Of a stretch of 5,659 nt of DNA, positions 1 to 5,659 are shown piece after piece. The stretch is from Sphingomonadales bacterium (lineage in GTDB: Bacteria > Pseudomonadota > Alphaproteobacteria > Sphingomonadales > Sphingomonadaceae). How positions within the stretch are numbered: position 1 is the first letter of the stretch; every line of letters starts with the position of its first letter. Under the pieces are notes generated by a model. That model was given only the letters and a program-made list of their open reading frames with translations. It was not told the DNA's origin and did no database searches. The DNA is taken from NCBI GenBank assembly GCA_018067055.1, contig JAGPVK010000338.1, positions 1 through 5,659 on the forward strand, in the 5' to 3' direction. The translations under genes were made by a program, and so were the position numbers.

Positions 1-962
1 TTCGTGGTTTCACCAAATATGAACGTGGCCGCAATTTCGACGATCCACCGAAGCTCAGTTCGGGTTGCACTATGGTCGTCAACCCGTTGACCCATATTGG
101 CGGTATCTATGGTTGTATTGCCGCACTTGCCGCGGGTCGGAAAATCGCGTTGCTTGAAAAATTCAGTGTAGAAGCATGGGTCGCGGCAGTGAAGCACAAC
201 AGGCCGGCGGTTGCCCCGGCGGTCCCGTCGGCTGTTCGCATGTTGCTCGATGCCGATGTCGATCCCGCGGATCTTGCCAGCCTGCGCGCGCTGATTTCTG
301 GAACTGCTCCGCTTCCTGCGGATCTGGTGGACGCCTTTCTCGACAAATATGGCATTCCGATCTGCGGTAATTATGGTGCGACGGAATTTGCTGGCGCAAT
401 AGCGGGCTGGACGATTGACGATTTCAGATCATATTGGGAGCAGAAGCGTGGTGCGGTCGGCCGGGTCCATGGCGATATCGAGGCTCGCGTTGTCGATCCG
501 GACAGCGGCGCAATATTGTCTAACGGGGAGGAAGGGTTGCTTGAACTGAAAGGCAAGCAACTCAACAACGATATGCAGTGGCTTCGAACGACAGACCGGG
601 CAGTGCTGGATGCTGATAATTTCCTGTATATCAAGGGGCGAGCCGACAATGCAATCATTCGCGGCGGTTTCAAGGTGCATCCCGATGATGTCGTGCGGGT
701 TCTCAATGACCATCCGGCGATTCGCGAAGCAGCCGTGGTCGGGGTACCCGATCGGCGGCTCGGCGCCGTGCCAGCAGCAGCGATTATCCTGAAGGAAGGT
801 GCTGCCGAACCTGCCGTCGACGAGCTCAAGACCTGGCTGAAGTCGCGGCTGATCGCCTATCAGGTGCCGGTTCATTTTCGTTATGTTGCCGACTTCCCCC
901 GGACGCCATCGATGAAGCCGTCGGCTCCCGGGCTGTTGACCTTGTTCGAGGGAGTAGCGTGA
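1..962 (+). CDS. AMP-binding acyl-CoA synthetase/ligase, C-terminal part (5' truncated by window)
   Basis: The reading frame is open from the window edge (first full codon at base 3), giving 319 visible residues; the ATG at base 72 is internal, not the start. It is the C-terminal half or more of an ANL-superfamily enzyme, which activates a carboxylic acid as acyl-AMP and transfers it to CoA. Visible motifs, numbered from base 3, are YGATE (124-128, motif A5), RTTD (195-198, in place of the usual RTGD), GRADNAIIRGG (from 212, motif A8 hinge) and PRTPSMKPS near the C-terminus. Lys305 there fits the catalytic A10 lysine. The P-loop (A3) should lie upstream and cannot be seen. The stop overlaps the next start by one base (TGATG), so it is co-translated with the SDR genes. 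Substrate is unknown; an alicyclic, steroid side-chain, terpenoid or aromatic acid would fit the context. The enzyme class is confident, the substrate is not. Confidence 0.92.
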   Translation, partial: RGFTKYERGRNFDDPPKLSSGCTMVVNPLTHIGGIYGCIAALAAGRKIALLEKFSVEAWVAAVKHNRPAVAPAVPSAVRMLLDADVDPADLASLRALISGTAPLPADLVDAFLDKYGIPICGNYGATEFAGAIAGWTIDDFRSYWEQKRGAVGRVHGDIEARVVDPDSGAILSNGEEGLLELKGKQLNNDMQWLRTTDRAVLDADNFLYIKGRADNAIIRGGFKVHPDDVVRVLNDHPAIREAAVVGVPDRRLGAVPAAAIILKEGAAEPAVDELKTWLKSRLIAYQVPVHFRYVADFPRTPSMKPSAPGLLTLFEGVA

Positions 963-1780
963 TGGAAGATTTCCACGGCAAGACAGTCGTCGTGACCGGT
1001 GGCGGGCGCGGCGTCGGGCGCGGTGTCGGCAAGGCATTTGCTGCAGCTGGTGCCAATGTCATGCTCGGCGCGCGCACCATTGGTTATGGTGAAGAAGTGA
1101 AAGCGGAAATTTTGGCGGCGGGGGGGACCGCAGAATGTTTCGCTACCGACATTGCCCAGCATGATGACTGTCGCGCACTGATCGAGGCCACCAGCCAGGC
1201 ATTCGGCGGCATCGATATCATTGTCCATGCCGCAGCCGATATCCCGCACGGCGGGCTGGGTCATGTCGATGATGACAGGCTGGAGGCCGGTTTCGCCAGC
1301 ATCGCCAAGGCGGCCTGGTGGTTGCTGGACGCAGCCCGGCCGCATCTCGCAAAGGCTCTGGATGGCGGCCGCTTCATTGCCATTGGTTCAATCAACGGGA
1401 CTTTCAATGTTGTTCCCAACATGACCGCTTATGGCATGGCCAAGGCCGCGCTGGATGCGTTCATTCGGGCCGCTGCTGGCGATGTCGTGAGCGATCGGAT
1501 TACGGTGAATGCGATCAATCCGGGGCTGATTGCCAGCGACCGGGCCAGGGCAGTGCTGGGCGAGGAGGGACTCGCGTCTTATGGTGCAACGGTGCCGGTG
1601 GGACGAGCGGGAACGCCGGACGATATTGCCCATGCCTGCCTGTTCCTTGCCTCGGCAAAGTCCGATTATATCACTGGCACAACGATCAAGATGGACGGCG
1701 GCTCGACCGTCGCCGCGCCGTCTGGTCGGAACGATATTCTGCAGGACCGCCTCAAGCTACAGCAAGGCGAGACGGGCTGA
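962..1780 (+). CDS. Short-chain dehydrogenase/reductase 1 (classical-type SDR)
   Basis: A 272-residue cytoplasmic NAD(P)-dependent oxidoreductase, usual length for a classical SDR. It shows the Rossmann motif TGGGRGVG (12-19), Asp63 after the third strand, HAAA (89-92) in place of NNAG, Ser143, and the YGMAK active site (Tyr157, Lys161), followed by NPGLI and a C-terminal TGTTIKMDGGS segment. Arg38 after the second strand, with no acidic residue there, suggests NADP(H) preference. The stretch where classical SDRs carry the helix alpha-4 Asn reads SIAK (113-116), so that Asn appears to be missing. The start was set at ATG 962, preceded by GAGGGAG (948-954) with 7-nt spacing; a GTG directly before it (959) is an alternative that adds one residue. 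It overlaps both neighbours by one base. It probably oxidises or reduces a hydroxyl/keto group on the pathway intermediate; the exact substrate is unknown. Confidence 0.9.
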   Translation: MEDFHGKTVVVTGGGRGVGRGVGKAFAAAGANVMLGARTIGYGEEVKAEILAAGGTAECFATDIAQHDDCRALIEATSQAFGGIDIIVHAAADIPHGGLGHVDDDRLEAGFASIAKAAWWLLDAARPHLAKALDGGRFIAIGSINGTFNVVPNMTAYGMAKAALDAFIRAAAGDVVSDRITVNAINPGLIASDRARAVLGEEGLASYGATVPVGRAGTPDDIAHACLFLASAKSDYITGTTIKMDGGSTVAAPSGRNDILQDRLKLQQGETG

Positions 1781-2574
1781 TGGATCTGGGCATCAGAGGG
1801 AAGGTGGCGCTGGTTTTTGGTGGATCAAAAGGAATCGGCCTTGGCTGCGCCCATGAATTTGCGCGCGAAGGCTGCCCGACGGTGATTGCTGCCCGGACGC
1901 AGTCCACGATCGATTCCGCCGTCGCGGAAGTGACGGCGGCGGGTGGTCAGGTTGTCGGCGTTTCTGCCGACTGTACGACAAAGGCAGGCATTCGTCATGC
2001 CGTCGAGGCAGCGAGAGAAGGTTTCGGAACGCCTGACATTCTGATTTTCAACGTCGATTCAGGACCCAAGGGTGCGTTCCTTGACGTTGATGACGAGACC
2101 TTCGCTGCGGCGAATAATAATAATGTCATGGCCTTTCGCTGGGCGGTGCAAGAGGTGTTCCCGCATATGCAGCAACAGAACTGGGGTCGCATCCTGACGA
2201 TCGGTACCAATTCGGTAAAGGCACCGCACCGCAAGCTCCAACGCGCGGCGCAGAATACCTATCGGGTCGGTGCGCTCGCGCTGGCGAAAACATTGTCCGC
2301 CGAACTCGGACCTTATGGCATCACCGTCAACACGCTTGGCACCGGTGCCATTGCGACGCCGCAGTTCAAGGAAGTGTTTACCAAAATCGCCGAGACAAAC
2401 GGTCAGACCTATGACGATCATATTGCCGAACGGGTCAGTGCCTGGCCAATCCAGCGCATGGGCACGCCGGCGGATATGGCGGCTGCCGCTGCCTTTCTTT
2501 GTTCGGACCGTGCCGGCTTCATTACCGGACAAGTGCTGGTCGTCGACGGCGGTAATCTCGAAGTACTCCAATAA
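1780..2574 (+). CDS. Atypical SDR 2 with non-canonical active site (FabG/BKR-like divergent subgroup)
   Basis: A 264-residue SDR-fold protein. The frame is open far upstream (from 1318), but the start was set at ATG 1780: this overlaps the previous stop as TGATG, is preceded by AAGGCGAG (1764-1771), and gives a protein starting just before the Rossmann strand. The cofactor motif is FGGSKGIG (13-20), with Phe replacing the usual Thr. Arg39 suggests NADP(H) binding. Ser145 lies in a TNSVKAP segment, but the YxxxK motif is absent: the aligned segment reads QNTYR (158-162), with Gln at the Tyr position and Arg at the Lys position. The ending GQVLVVDGG is standard. This resembles the SDR subgroup related to beta-ketoacyl reductases that carries a SNAAR-like segment there (recalled as CDD cd05344, not searched). 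Such proteins may use another chemistry or act as partners. A run of four Asn (112-115) lies near the usual catalytic Asn. The real reaction is unknown. Confidence 0.9.
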   Translation: MDLGIRGKVALVFGGSKGIGLGCAHEFAREGCPTVIAARTQSTIDSAVAEVTAAGGQVVGVSADCTTKAGIRHAVEAAREGFGTPDILIFNVDSGPKGAFLDVDDETFAAANNNNVMAFRWAVQEVFPHMQQQNWGRILTIGTNSVKAPHRKLQRAAQNTYRVGALALAKTLSAELGPYGITVNTLGTGAIATPQFKEVFTKIAETNGQTYDDHIAERVSAWPIQRMGTPADMAAAAAFLCSDRAGFITGQVLVVDGGNLEVLQ

Positions 2575-2583
2575 CCAAAAGAC

Positions 2584-2590
2584 AAGGAAA
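2584..2590 (+). promoter_or_regulatory. Ribosome binding site of SDR 3
   Basis: AAGGAAA lies 8 nt before ATG 2599, in the 24-nt gap after the SDR 2 stop. It supports independent initiation of this gene, unlike the two overlapping starts upstream. Confidence 0.6.
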
Positions 2591-2598
2591 GTCAGACA

Positions 2599-3393
2599 AT
2601 GAAACTAGACAATCAGATCGCAGCGGTCGTCACCGGCGGGGCATCCGGACTGGGGCGGGCCAGCGCTGAAGCGCTCGCGGAAGCAGGGGCGAAGGTCGCG
2701 ATTTTCGACGTTAACGAAGAAGGCGGGAAGGCGGTGGCCGAGGCGATTGGCGGGCTGTTCTGCAAGGTTGATATTACCAGCGAGGAGAGCGTGGTCGCAG
2801 GATATGAAGCGGCGCGCGCCGCGCACGGACAGGAACATGTGCTCGTCCACTGCGCGCAAATCTCGAAAGGTGGCAAGACCGTGCGCTTTGACAAGGCGAC
2901 CGGCAGCTATGTTCGTTATTCAACCGAGGACTATGCCTTTTCAGCGCAGGGTATTCTCATTGCCAGCTATCGGCTTGCTTCCCTGTCGGCGCTCGGCATG
3001 GCCAATGCGGAACCGCTGAACGAGGATGGCGAGCGGGGTACGATCATCCTCACTGCATCGGCGGCCGCACAAGATGCGCAGATCGGACAGGTCGGCTATG
3101 GTTCGCTAAAGGCAGGCGTCAACGGACTGGTGTTGCCGATGGCGCGAGACCTGATGAATCTTGGCATCCGTGTCAATTCGATCATGCCCGGTATTTTTGC
3201 GACGCCTCCCATGCTTGCGGTCAAGGACCGGGCCCCTGCCGTCTTTGAAGGGTTGGCGGCTTCGGTACCATTTCCGAAGCGGCTCGGACATCCGGAGGAA
3301 TTTGGTAGCCTTGTCCTGGAGCTGGTCCGCAACGGCTATTTCAATGGCCAGAACCTGCGTCTTGACGGTGCCATCCGCATGCCGCCTAAATAG
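2599..3393 (+). CDS. SDR 3, 17beta-HSD10 / 3-hydroxyacyl-CoA dehydrogenase type 2-like
   Basis: A 264-residue NAD-dependent SDR. Visible features are TGGASGLG (12-19), Asp37 at the end of strand 2 (points to NAD+ rather than NADP+), Asp58, HCAQ (84-87) in place of NNAG, Ser154, and the YGSLK active site (Tyr167, Lys171). Family-level signatures are GERGTIILTASAAA (144-157), LPMARDLMNLGIRVNSIMPG, VPFPKRLGHPEEF and the C-terminal LDGAIRMPPK, which closely match the HSD17B10 / type II 3-hydroxyacyl-CoA dehydrogenase family. Those enzymes oxidise 3-hydroxyacyl-CoA thioesters and also some hydroxysteroids. The expected helix alpha-4 Asn is Ser115 here (FSAQG instead of a VNxxG-type segment). The family assignment is strong. 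The role, beta-oxidation of a CoA-activated side chain or ring-opened acid, is inferred from the ligase in the same operon. Confidence 0.92.
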   Translation: MKLDNQIAAVVTGGASGLGRASAEALAEAGAKVAIFDVNEEGGKAVAEAIGGLFCKVDITSEESVVAGYEAARAAHGQEHVLVHCAQISKGGKTVRFDKATGSYVRYSTEDYAFSAQGILIASYRLASLSALGMANAEPLNEDGERGTIILTASAAAQDAQIGQVGYGSLKAGVNGLVLPMARDLMNLGIRVNSIMPGIFATPPMLAVKDRAPAVFEGLAASVPFPKRLGHPEEFGSLVLELVRNGYFNGQNLRLDGAIRMPPK

Positions 3394-3404
3394 GGAAAGA
3401 TGTC

Positions 3405-4415
3405 ATGAACGCGCCTCAGCAATTTCCTTTTGCCCGGCAGTCGGCCGGACCGGCACCCTTGCGCCGACCGGGTTCGATCCGCCGTACCACATCGATCGAC
3501 TCCGACTGGCCGGATGGACTGGGTCAGCCTTGGCTGATGACTGGCCGTGCGCGCGATTTGCTCACCCCGGCTGGTGGTGATGCGGTCGCGCTGGCGGCGG
3601 CCGATTTCCGGATCCGCACGTCCCCGATGCGCGAGATCATGGAGATTGCAGCAACACCTGACCATCCGCGCTTGAACGAGATGGTTGGCGTACGCGCAGG
3701 GGGAGCAAGCCGTCACGCGCTCGCCGCGACGCTGGGCGATATTCGTGGAACCCCAATCTTCCAACTGCTCGACGATTTTGCCGGCGCCAGCCTGGTTGCT
3801 GGCTGGAACTGGTCCCGCTGGACCGATGACTGGCAGAAGCGGATGGCAGGCAACAGCCAGCAATCCACCGCCGGGAAAAAAGGTCGGATGGTCAATATTT
3901 GTACCGGCTTTACCGAAGGCGCGAGTTCGCTGTCGGATGACGGAAGCGTGGATCACGCCGATCAATCATCGACTGAAGTCGGGCCGCTCGTCAATCCGGA
4001 CGACCCGGTCGGCTGGCATGAGATGCCTGACCAACAGGGAAGGCCAATGGCACGTCGCGCTCGACGCATTGATATCTGGCGCGACGAAGGCGTCCTCAAG
4101 GTTGATGCCGGGTTTCAGGATAGCGGTCCGAATCCTCAGGGTACCCGGACAGCGATCCATGAATATCGAGTCCATGCCGAGATTGACGAAGCCGATGACA
4201 CGCTTTTATCGCTGCAGGTGTTACCCCTGATCCTTCCGTTTCGGGAATGTCCGGGGGCCTCGATAAAGGCTTCCCGCATGGTCGGCGAGCCGGTGCACGG
4301 GTTTCGCCAGTCTGTTCTCGATACACTGATCGGTACGGTCGGGTGCACCCACCTGAATGATGTGCTTCGTGCGTTTGCCGATGTCCCGACTCTCGCAAGA
4401 ATGTTGCCCAAATAA
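3405..4415 (+). CDS. DUF2889 domain-containing protein
   Basis: A 336-residue soluble protein with no signal peptide or membrane segment; no biochemical function is established for the family. It was recognised from RRTTSID (26-32), TGRARDL (46-52), LLDDFAGASLVAG (121-133), VNICTGF (163-169), HEYRVHAEID (252-261), LPFRECPGA (277-285) and GCTHLNDVLRAFADV (313-327), the hallmark pattern I recall for DUF2889. Conserved-looking polar residues are Cys166, His252, Cys282, Cys314 and His316; a metal or CoA-related role would be a guess. The start is ATG 3405 after AGGGAAAG (3392-3399); an ATG at 3400 is followed at once by a stop in its frame. The first 20 or so residues are Pro/Gln/Arg-rich and look unstructured. 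It follows SDR 3 by 11 nt as the last gene of the ligase-SDR operon, implying a role on the same CoA or keto intermediates. The family call was not checked by search. Confidence 0.85.
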   Translation: MNAPQQFPFARQSAGPAPLRRPGSIRRTTSIDSDWPDGLGQPWLMTGRARDLLTPAGGDAVALAAADFRIRTSPMREIMEIAATPDHPRLNEMVGVRAGGASRHALAATLGDIRGTPIFQLLDDFAGASLVAGWNWSRWTDDWQKRMAGNSQQSTAGKKGRMVNICTGFTEGASSLSDDGSVDHADQSSTEVGPLVNPDDPVGWHEMPDQQGRPMARRARRIDIWRDEGVLKVDAGFQDSGPNPQGTRTAIHEYRVHAEIDEADDTLLSLQVLPLILPFRECPGASIKASRMVGEPVHGFRQSVLDTLIGTVGCTHLNDVLRAFADVPTLARMLPK

Positions 4416-4433
4416 CACATTTAACGGTGACAT

Positions 4434-4466
4434 GAGGGTGAAAAACGACTTTTTAACGTAACCCTC
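4434..4466 (+). terminator. Inverted repeat after the DUF2889 gene, possible weak terminator
   Basis: GAGGGT (4434-4439) pairs with ACCCTC (4461-4466). Inside it, AAAAA (4441-4445) pairs with TTTTT (4450-4454) around a CGAC loop, leaving an asymmetric internal bulge. It begins 18 nt past the stop codon, where an operon terminator is expected. No T-tract follows the right arm, so it is not a textbook intrinsic terminator and could instead be a processing or stability hairpin. Confidence 0.3.
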
Positions 4467-4495
4467 TTGCTCCTCCTATTAGACTTAGTTATATA
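4467..4495 (+). promoter_or_regulatory. Candidate sigma70-type promoter for the TonB-dependent receptor gene
   Basis: TTGCTC (4467-4472) and TATATA (4490-4495) are separated by 17 nt, in an AT-rich patch of an otherwise GC-rich window. A start site about 7 nt past the -10 box would give a leader of roughly 42 nt before ATG 4545. Shifted readings of the -10 box (TTATAT, TATAAC) are also possible. This is a match by eye only. Confidence 0.4.
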
Positions 4496-4501
4496 ACTCA
4501 G
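4484..4501. promoter_or_regulatory. Palindrome overlapping the candidate -10 box, putative operator
   Basis: AGTTATATAACT (4487-4498) is a perfect 12-nt palindrome, extended to 18 nt (4484-4501) with one mismatched pair (T4486/C4499). It covers the candidate -10 box of the receptor gene. Its size and symmetry suit a dimeric MarR- or TetR-type regulator, but no regulator gene lies in the window. An AT-rich -10 region can be palindromic by chance. Confidence 0.35.
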
Positions 4502-4528
4502 CATTGCAAAGACGTCCGAATGCTTTGC
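4501..4528 (+). promoter_or_regulatory. Possible leader hairpin with two competing pairings
   Basis: GCAAAG (4506-4511) can pair with CTTTGC (4523-4528), ending just before the Shine-Dalgarno sequence. Alternatively GCATT (4501-4505) can pair with AATGC (4519-4523). The two pairings share C4523. The structure may influence translation of the receptor, but the stems are short and this could be chance. Confidence 0.25.
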
Positions 4529-4529
4529 T

Positions 4530-4535
4530 GGGAGG
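4530..4535 (+). promoter_or_regulatory. Ribosome binding site of the TonB-dependent receptor
   Basis: GGGAGG lies 9 nt before ATG 4545 and is the strongest Shine-Dalgarno match in the window. It decides the receptor start. Confidence 0.75.
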
Positions 4536-4544
4536 ATAAAGACC

Positions 4545-5659
4545 ATGAAATTAAGGTATAACCGCGTTTCCGCTCGATTGTTCGCTGCAGTATCATTTGG
4601 CGCGCTTGCCGTGTCGGCTGCGCCGGCCTTTGCCCAAGCGTCGTCCGATGATGCCGAAGCAGAAGATAATATCATTGTGGTGACCGGTATCACCAAACAG
4701 GATGCAAACATACAGGACGTTCCGACGACGATCACGTTCTTCTCGGGCGCCAATTTGGAAGAAAAAGGCATTCAGCTGGTTGGCGATGTCGCCACTTTCA
4801 CGCCCGGCTTCAACATTCGCGGCGCAGGCAACAACCCAACCGCATTGGTGCTTTCCATGCGCGGGCAGGTCCAGAATGACGTTATTGCGACGCTGGAGCC
4901 ATCGGTCGGCGTCTATCTCGATGAAATGTATATTGCACGAGCTTATGGCTTGAACACCGAAATGCTCGACATTTCAAATGTGCAGGTTCTCAAGGGACCG
5001 CAGGGCACATTGTTCGGTCGCAATACCTCGGCTGGTGCGGTTCTGATCCAGACCAACGATCCAAAATTTGAAGAAATTTCAGGATTGGTAAAGGGCACAT
5101 ATGGCCGTTTCAATGAGCGTAGCGGGACGGCAATCCTCAATCTGGGCTTTAACGATTCGATCGCGGTCCGAGGTGCGATCACCTATGGCAAACGCGATGG
5201 TTACAAGACCGATGTAAATACCGGCAAGAAATATGAAGGGCGTGAAACCCTGAACGGTCGCGTGAAAGTCGCGTTCAAGCCGACCGATACGCTCGAGATT
5301 CTTTTGTCTGGCGAATGGTATGATGGCGATATTGTCGGGCCTGCACGCCAGAACCTGTATTACAATCTCGGCGGGACCGGATTTGACCCCGGCGCCGCTG
5401 ATCGCGCTGCCATGGGTGGCGATCCCGATCTTGTTGCCATATCTGATCCTTCAGTATCGGCTGGTGCGCCAGCGGAAGGCCTGTTCAACAGTGTTAAAAC
5501 TCAAACATATATGGCCAAAGTTTCGCTGGAAACCGGTTTTGGTGAAATAAGGTGGATAAACGGGTACCGCAAAATCAAGGCTTCAAACCTTATCGATTTG
5601 GACGGCGAATCCAGCGCGACTGGTAATCATTTCACCCAGGGATCCCAGGATCTGAAACA
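4545..5659 (+). CDS. TonB-dependent outer-membrane receptor, N-terminal part (3' truncated by window)
   Basis: The frame is open from ATG 4545 to the window end (371 complete codons); family members are usually 700-850 residues, so about half is visible. Residues 1-30 form a signal peptide with a basic start, a hydrophobic core and an APAFA-Q cleavage site. A TonB-box-like NIIVVTG (42-48) follows, then the plug: QDVPTTITFFSG (57-68), FTPGF (85-89), SMRGQ (104-108), VGVYLDE (121-127) and the diagnostic LKGPQGTLFGRNTSAGAV (149-166). Barrel strands begin near residue 180. The protein should take up a ligand across the outer membrane using TonB-ExbBD energy. Despite the usual siderophore annotation, many sphingomonad members sit beside catabolic genes and probably import carbon sources; import of the substrate of the upstream operon is inferred. 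It has its own promoter-like region and a strong RBS. It contains several codons rare in GC-rich genomes (TTA, AGG, ATA). Confidence 0.95.
   Translation, partial: MKLRYNRVSARLFAAVSFGALAVSAAPAFAQASSDDAEAEDNIIVVTGITKQDANIQDVPTTITFFSGANLEEKGIQLVGDVATFTPGFNIRGAGNNPTALVLSMRGQVQNDVIATLEPSVGVYLDEMYIARAYGLNTEMLDISNVQVLKGPQGTLFGRNTSAGAVLIQTNDPKFEEISGLVKGTYGRFNERSGTAILNLGFNDSIAVRGAITYGKRDGYKTDVNTGKKYEGRETLNGRVKVAFKPTDTLEILLSGEWYDGDIVGPARQNLYYNLGGTGFDPGAADRAAMGGDPDLVAISDPSVSAGAPAEGLFNSVKTQTYMAKVSLETGFGEIRWINGYRKIKASNLIDLDGESSATGNHFTQGSQDLK

Noticed and set aside
72..74. ATG at 72 as the start of the ligase gene
   Set aside because: The same frame is open to the window edge with protein-like sequence, and a start here would omit the whole nucleotide-binding N-terminal part.
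429..1037. Antisense open frame of 202 codons across the ligase/SDR 1 junction
   Set aside because: It is Arg/Cys/His-rich low-information sequence opposite two strongly supported genes, with no recognisable domain.
1318..1779. Upstream extension of the SDR 2 frame, giving a 418-residue protein
   Set aside because: The extension overlaps SDR 1 in another frame, has shadow-like composition (Arg/Gly/Cys/Trp-rich), and the ATG at 1780 has an RBS and starts right before the Rossmann fold.
3336..3965. Antisense open frame of 209 codons opposite the DUF2889 gene
   Set aside because: It is opposite a gene with family motifs along its length, has no recognisable motif of its own, and looks like a GC-bias shadow.
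4421..4771. Antisense open frame of 116 codons over the intergenic region and receptor start
   Set aside because: It covers the receptor signal peptide in reverse; the sense frame has a clear signal peptide and plug motifs.
5320..5550. Small 76-codon + strand open frame within the receptor
   Set aside because: It is out of frame with the well-supported receptor coding sequence, with no RBS evidence or domain.

Overview
The window looks like a catabolic locus from an alphaproteobacterium, most likely a sphingomonad (Sphingopyxis, Sphingobium or Novosphingobium type). The genus is inferred. The reasons are GC-rich coding sequence with strong third-position bias, a TonB-dependent receptor of the IVVTG...QDVP...GPQGTLFGRNT type common in that group, and the pairing of that receptor with acyl-CoA ligase, SDR and DUF2889 genes. 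No database search was possible.

Layout, all on the + strand. Bases 1-962 hold the 3' part of an AMP-binding acyl-CoA synthetase/ligase whose start lies outside the window. It is followed by three tandem short-chain dehydrogenase/reductase (SDR) genes at 962-1780, 1780-2574 and 2599-3393, then by a DUF2889-family gene at 3405-4415. These five genes are packed with 1-nt TGATG overlaps or gaps of 11-24 nt and have no promoter-like gap between them, so they read as one operon. A 129-nt AT-richer intergenic region (4416-4544) follows. It holds an inverted repeat, a candidate promoter, a palindrome over the candidate -10 box, and a possible leader structure just before a strong ribosome binding site. 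The last gene (4545 to the window end) is the N-terminal part of a TonB-dependent outer-membrane receptor, including signal peptide, plug and start of the barrel.

How the genes may work together (inference): the receptor imports a poorly diffusing substrate, the ligase makes its CoA thioester, and the SDRs perform oxidoreductions on hydroxyl or keto groups, as in degradation of steroids, terpenoids or other alicyclic or aromatic acids. The third SDR resembles the 17beta-HSD10 / 3-hydroxyacyl-CoA dehydrogenase type 2 family, which fits a beta-oxidation step. The three SDRs belong to three different subfamilies and each departs from the classical Asn-Ser-Tyr-Lys tetrad. The DUF2889 protein has no established function and is the most interesting unknown. 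Nothing in the sequence identifies the substrate. I see no RNA genes, CRISPR array, insertion sequence or phage element.
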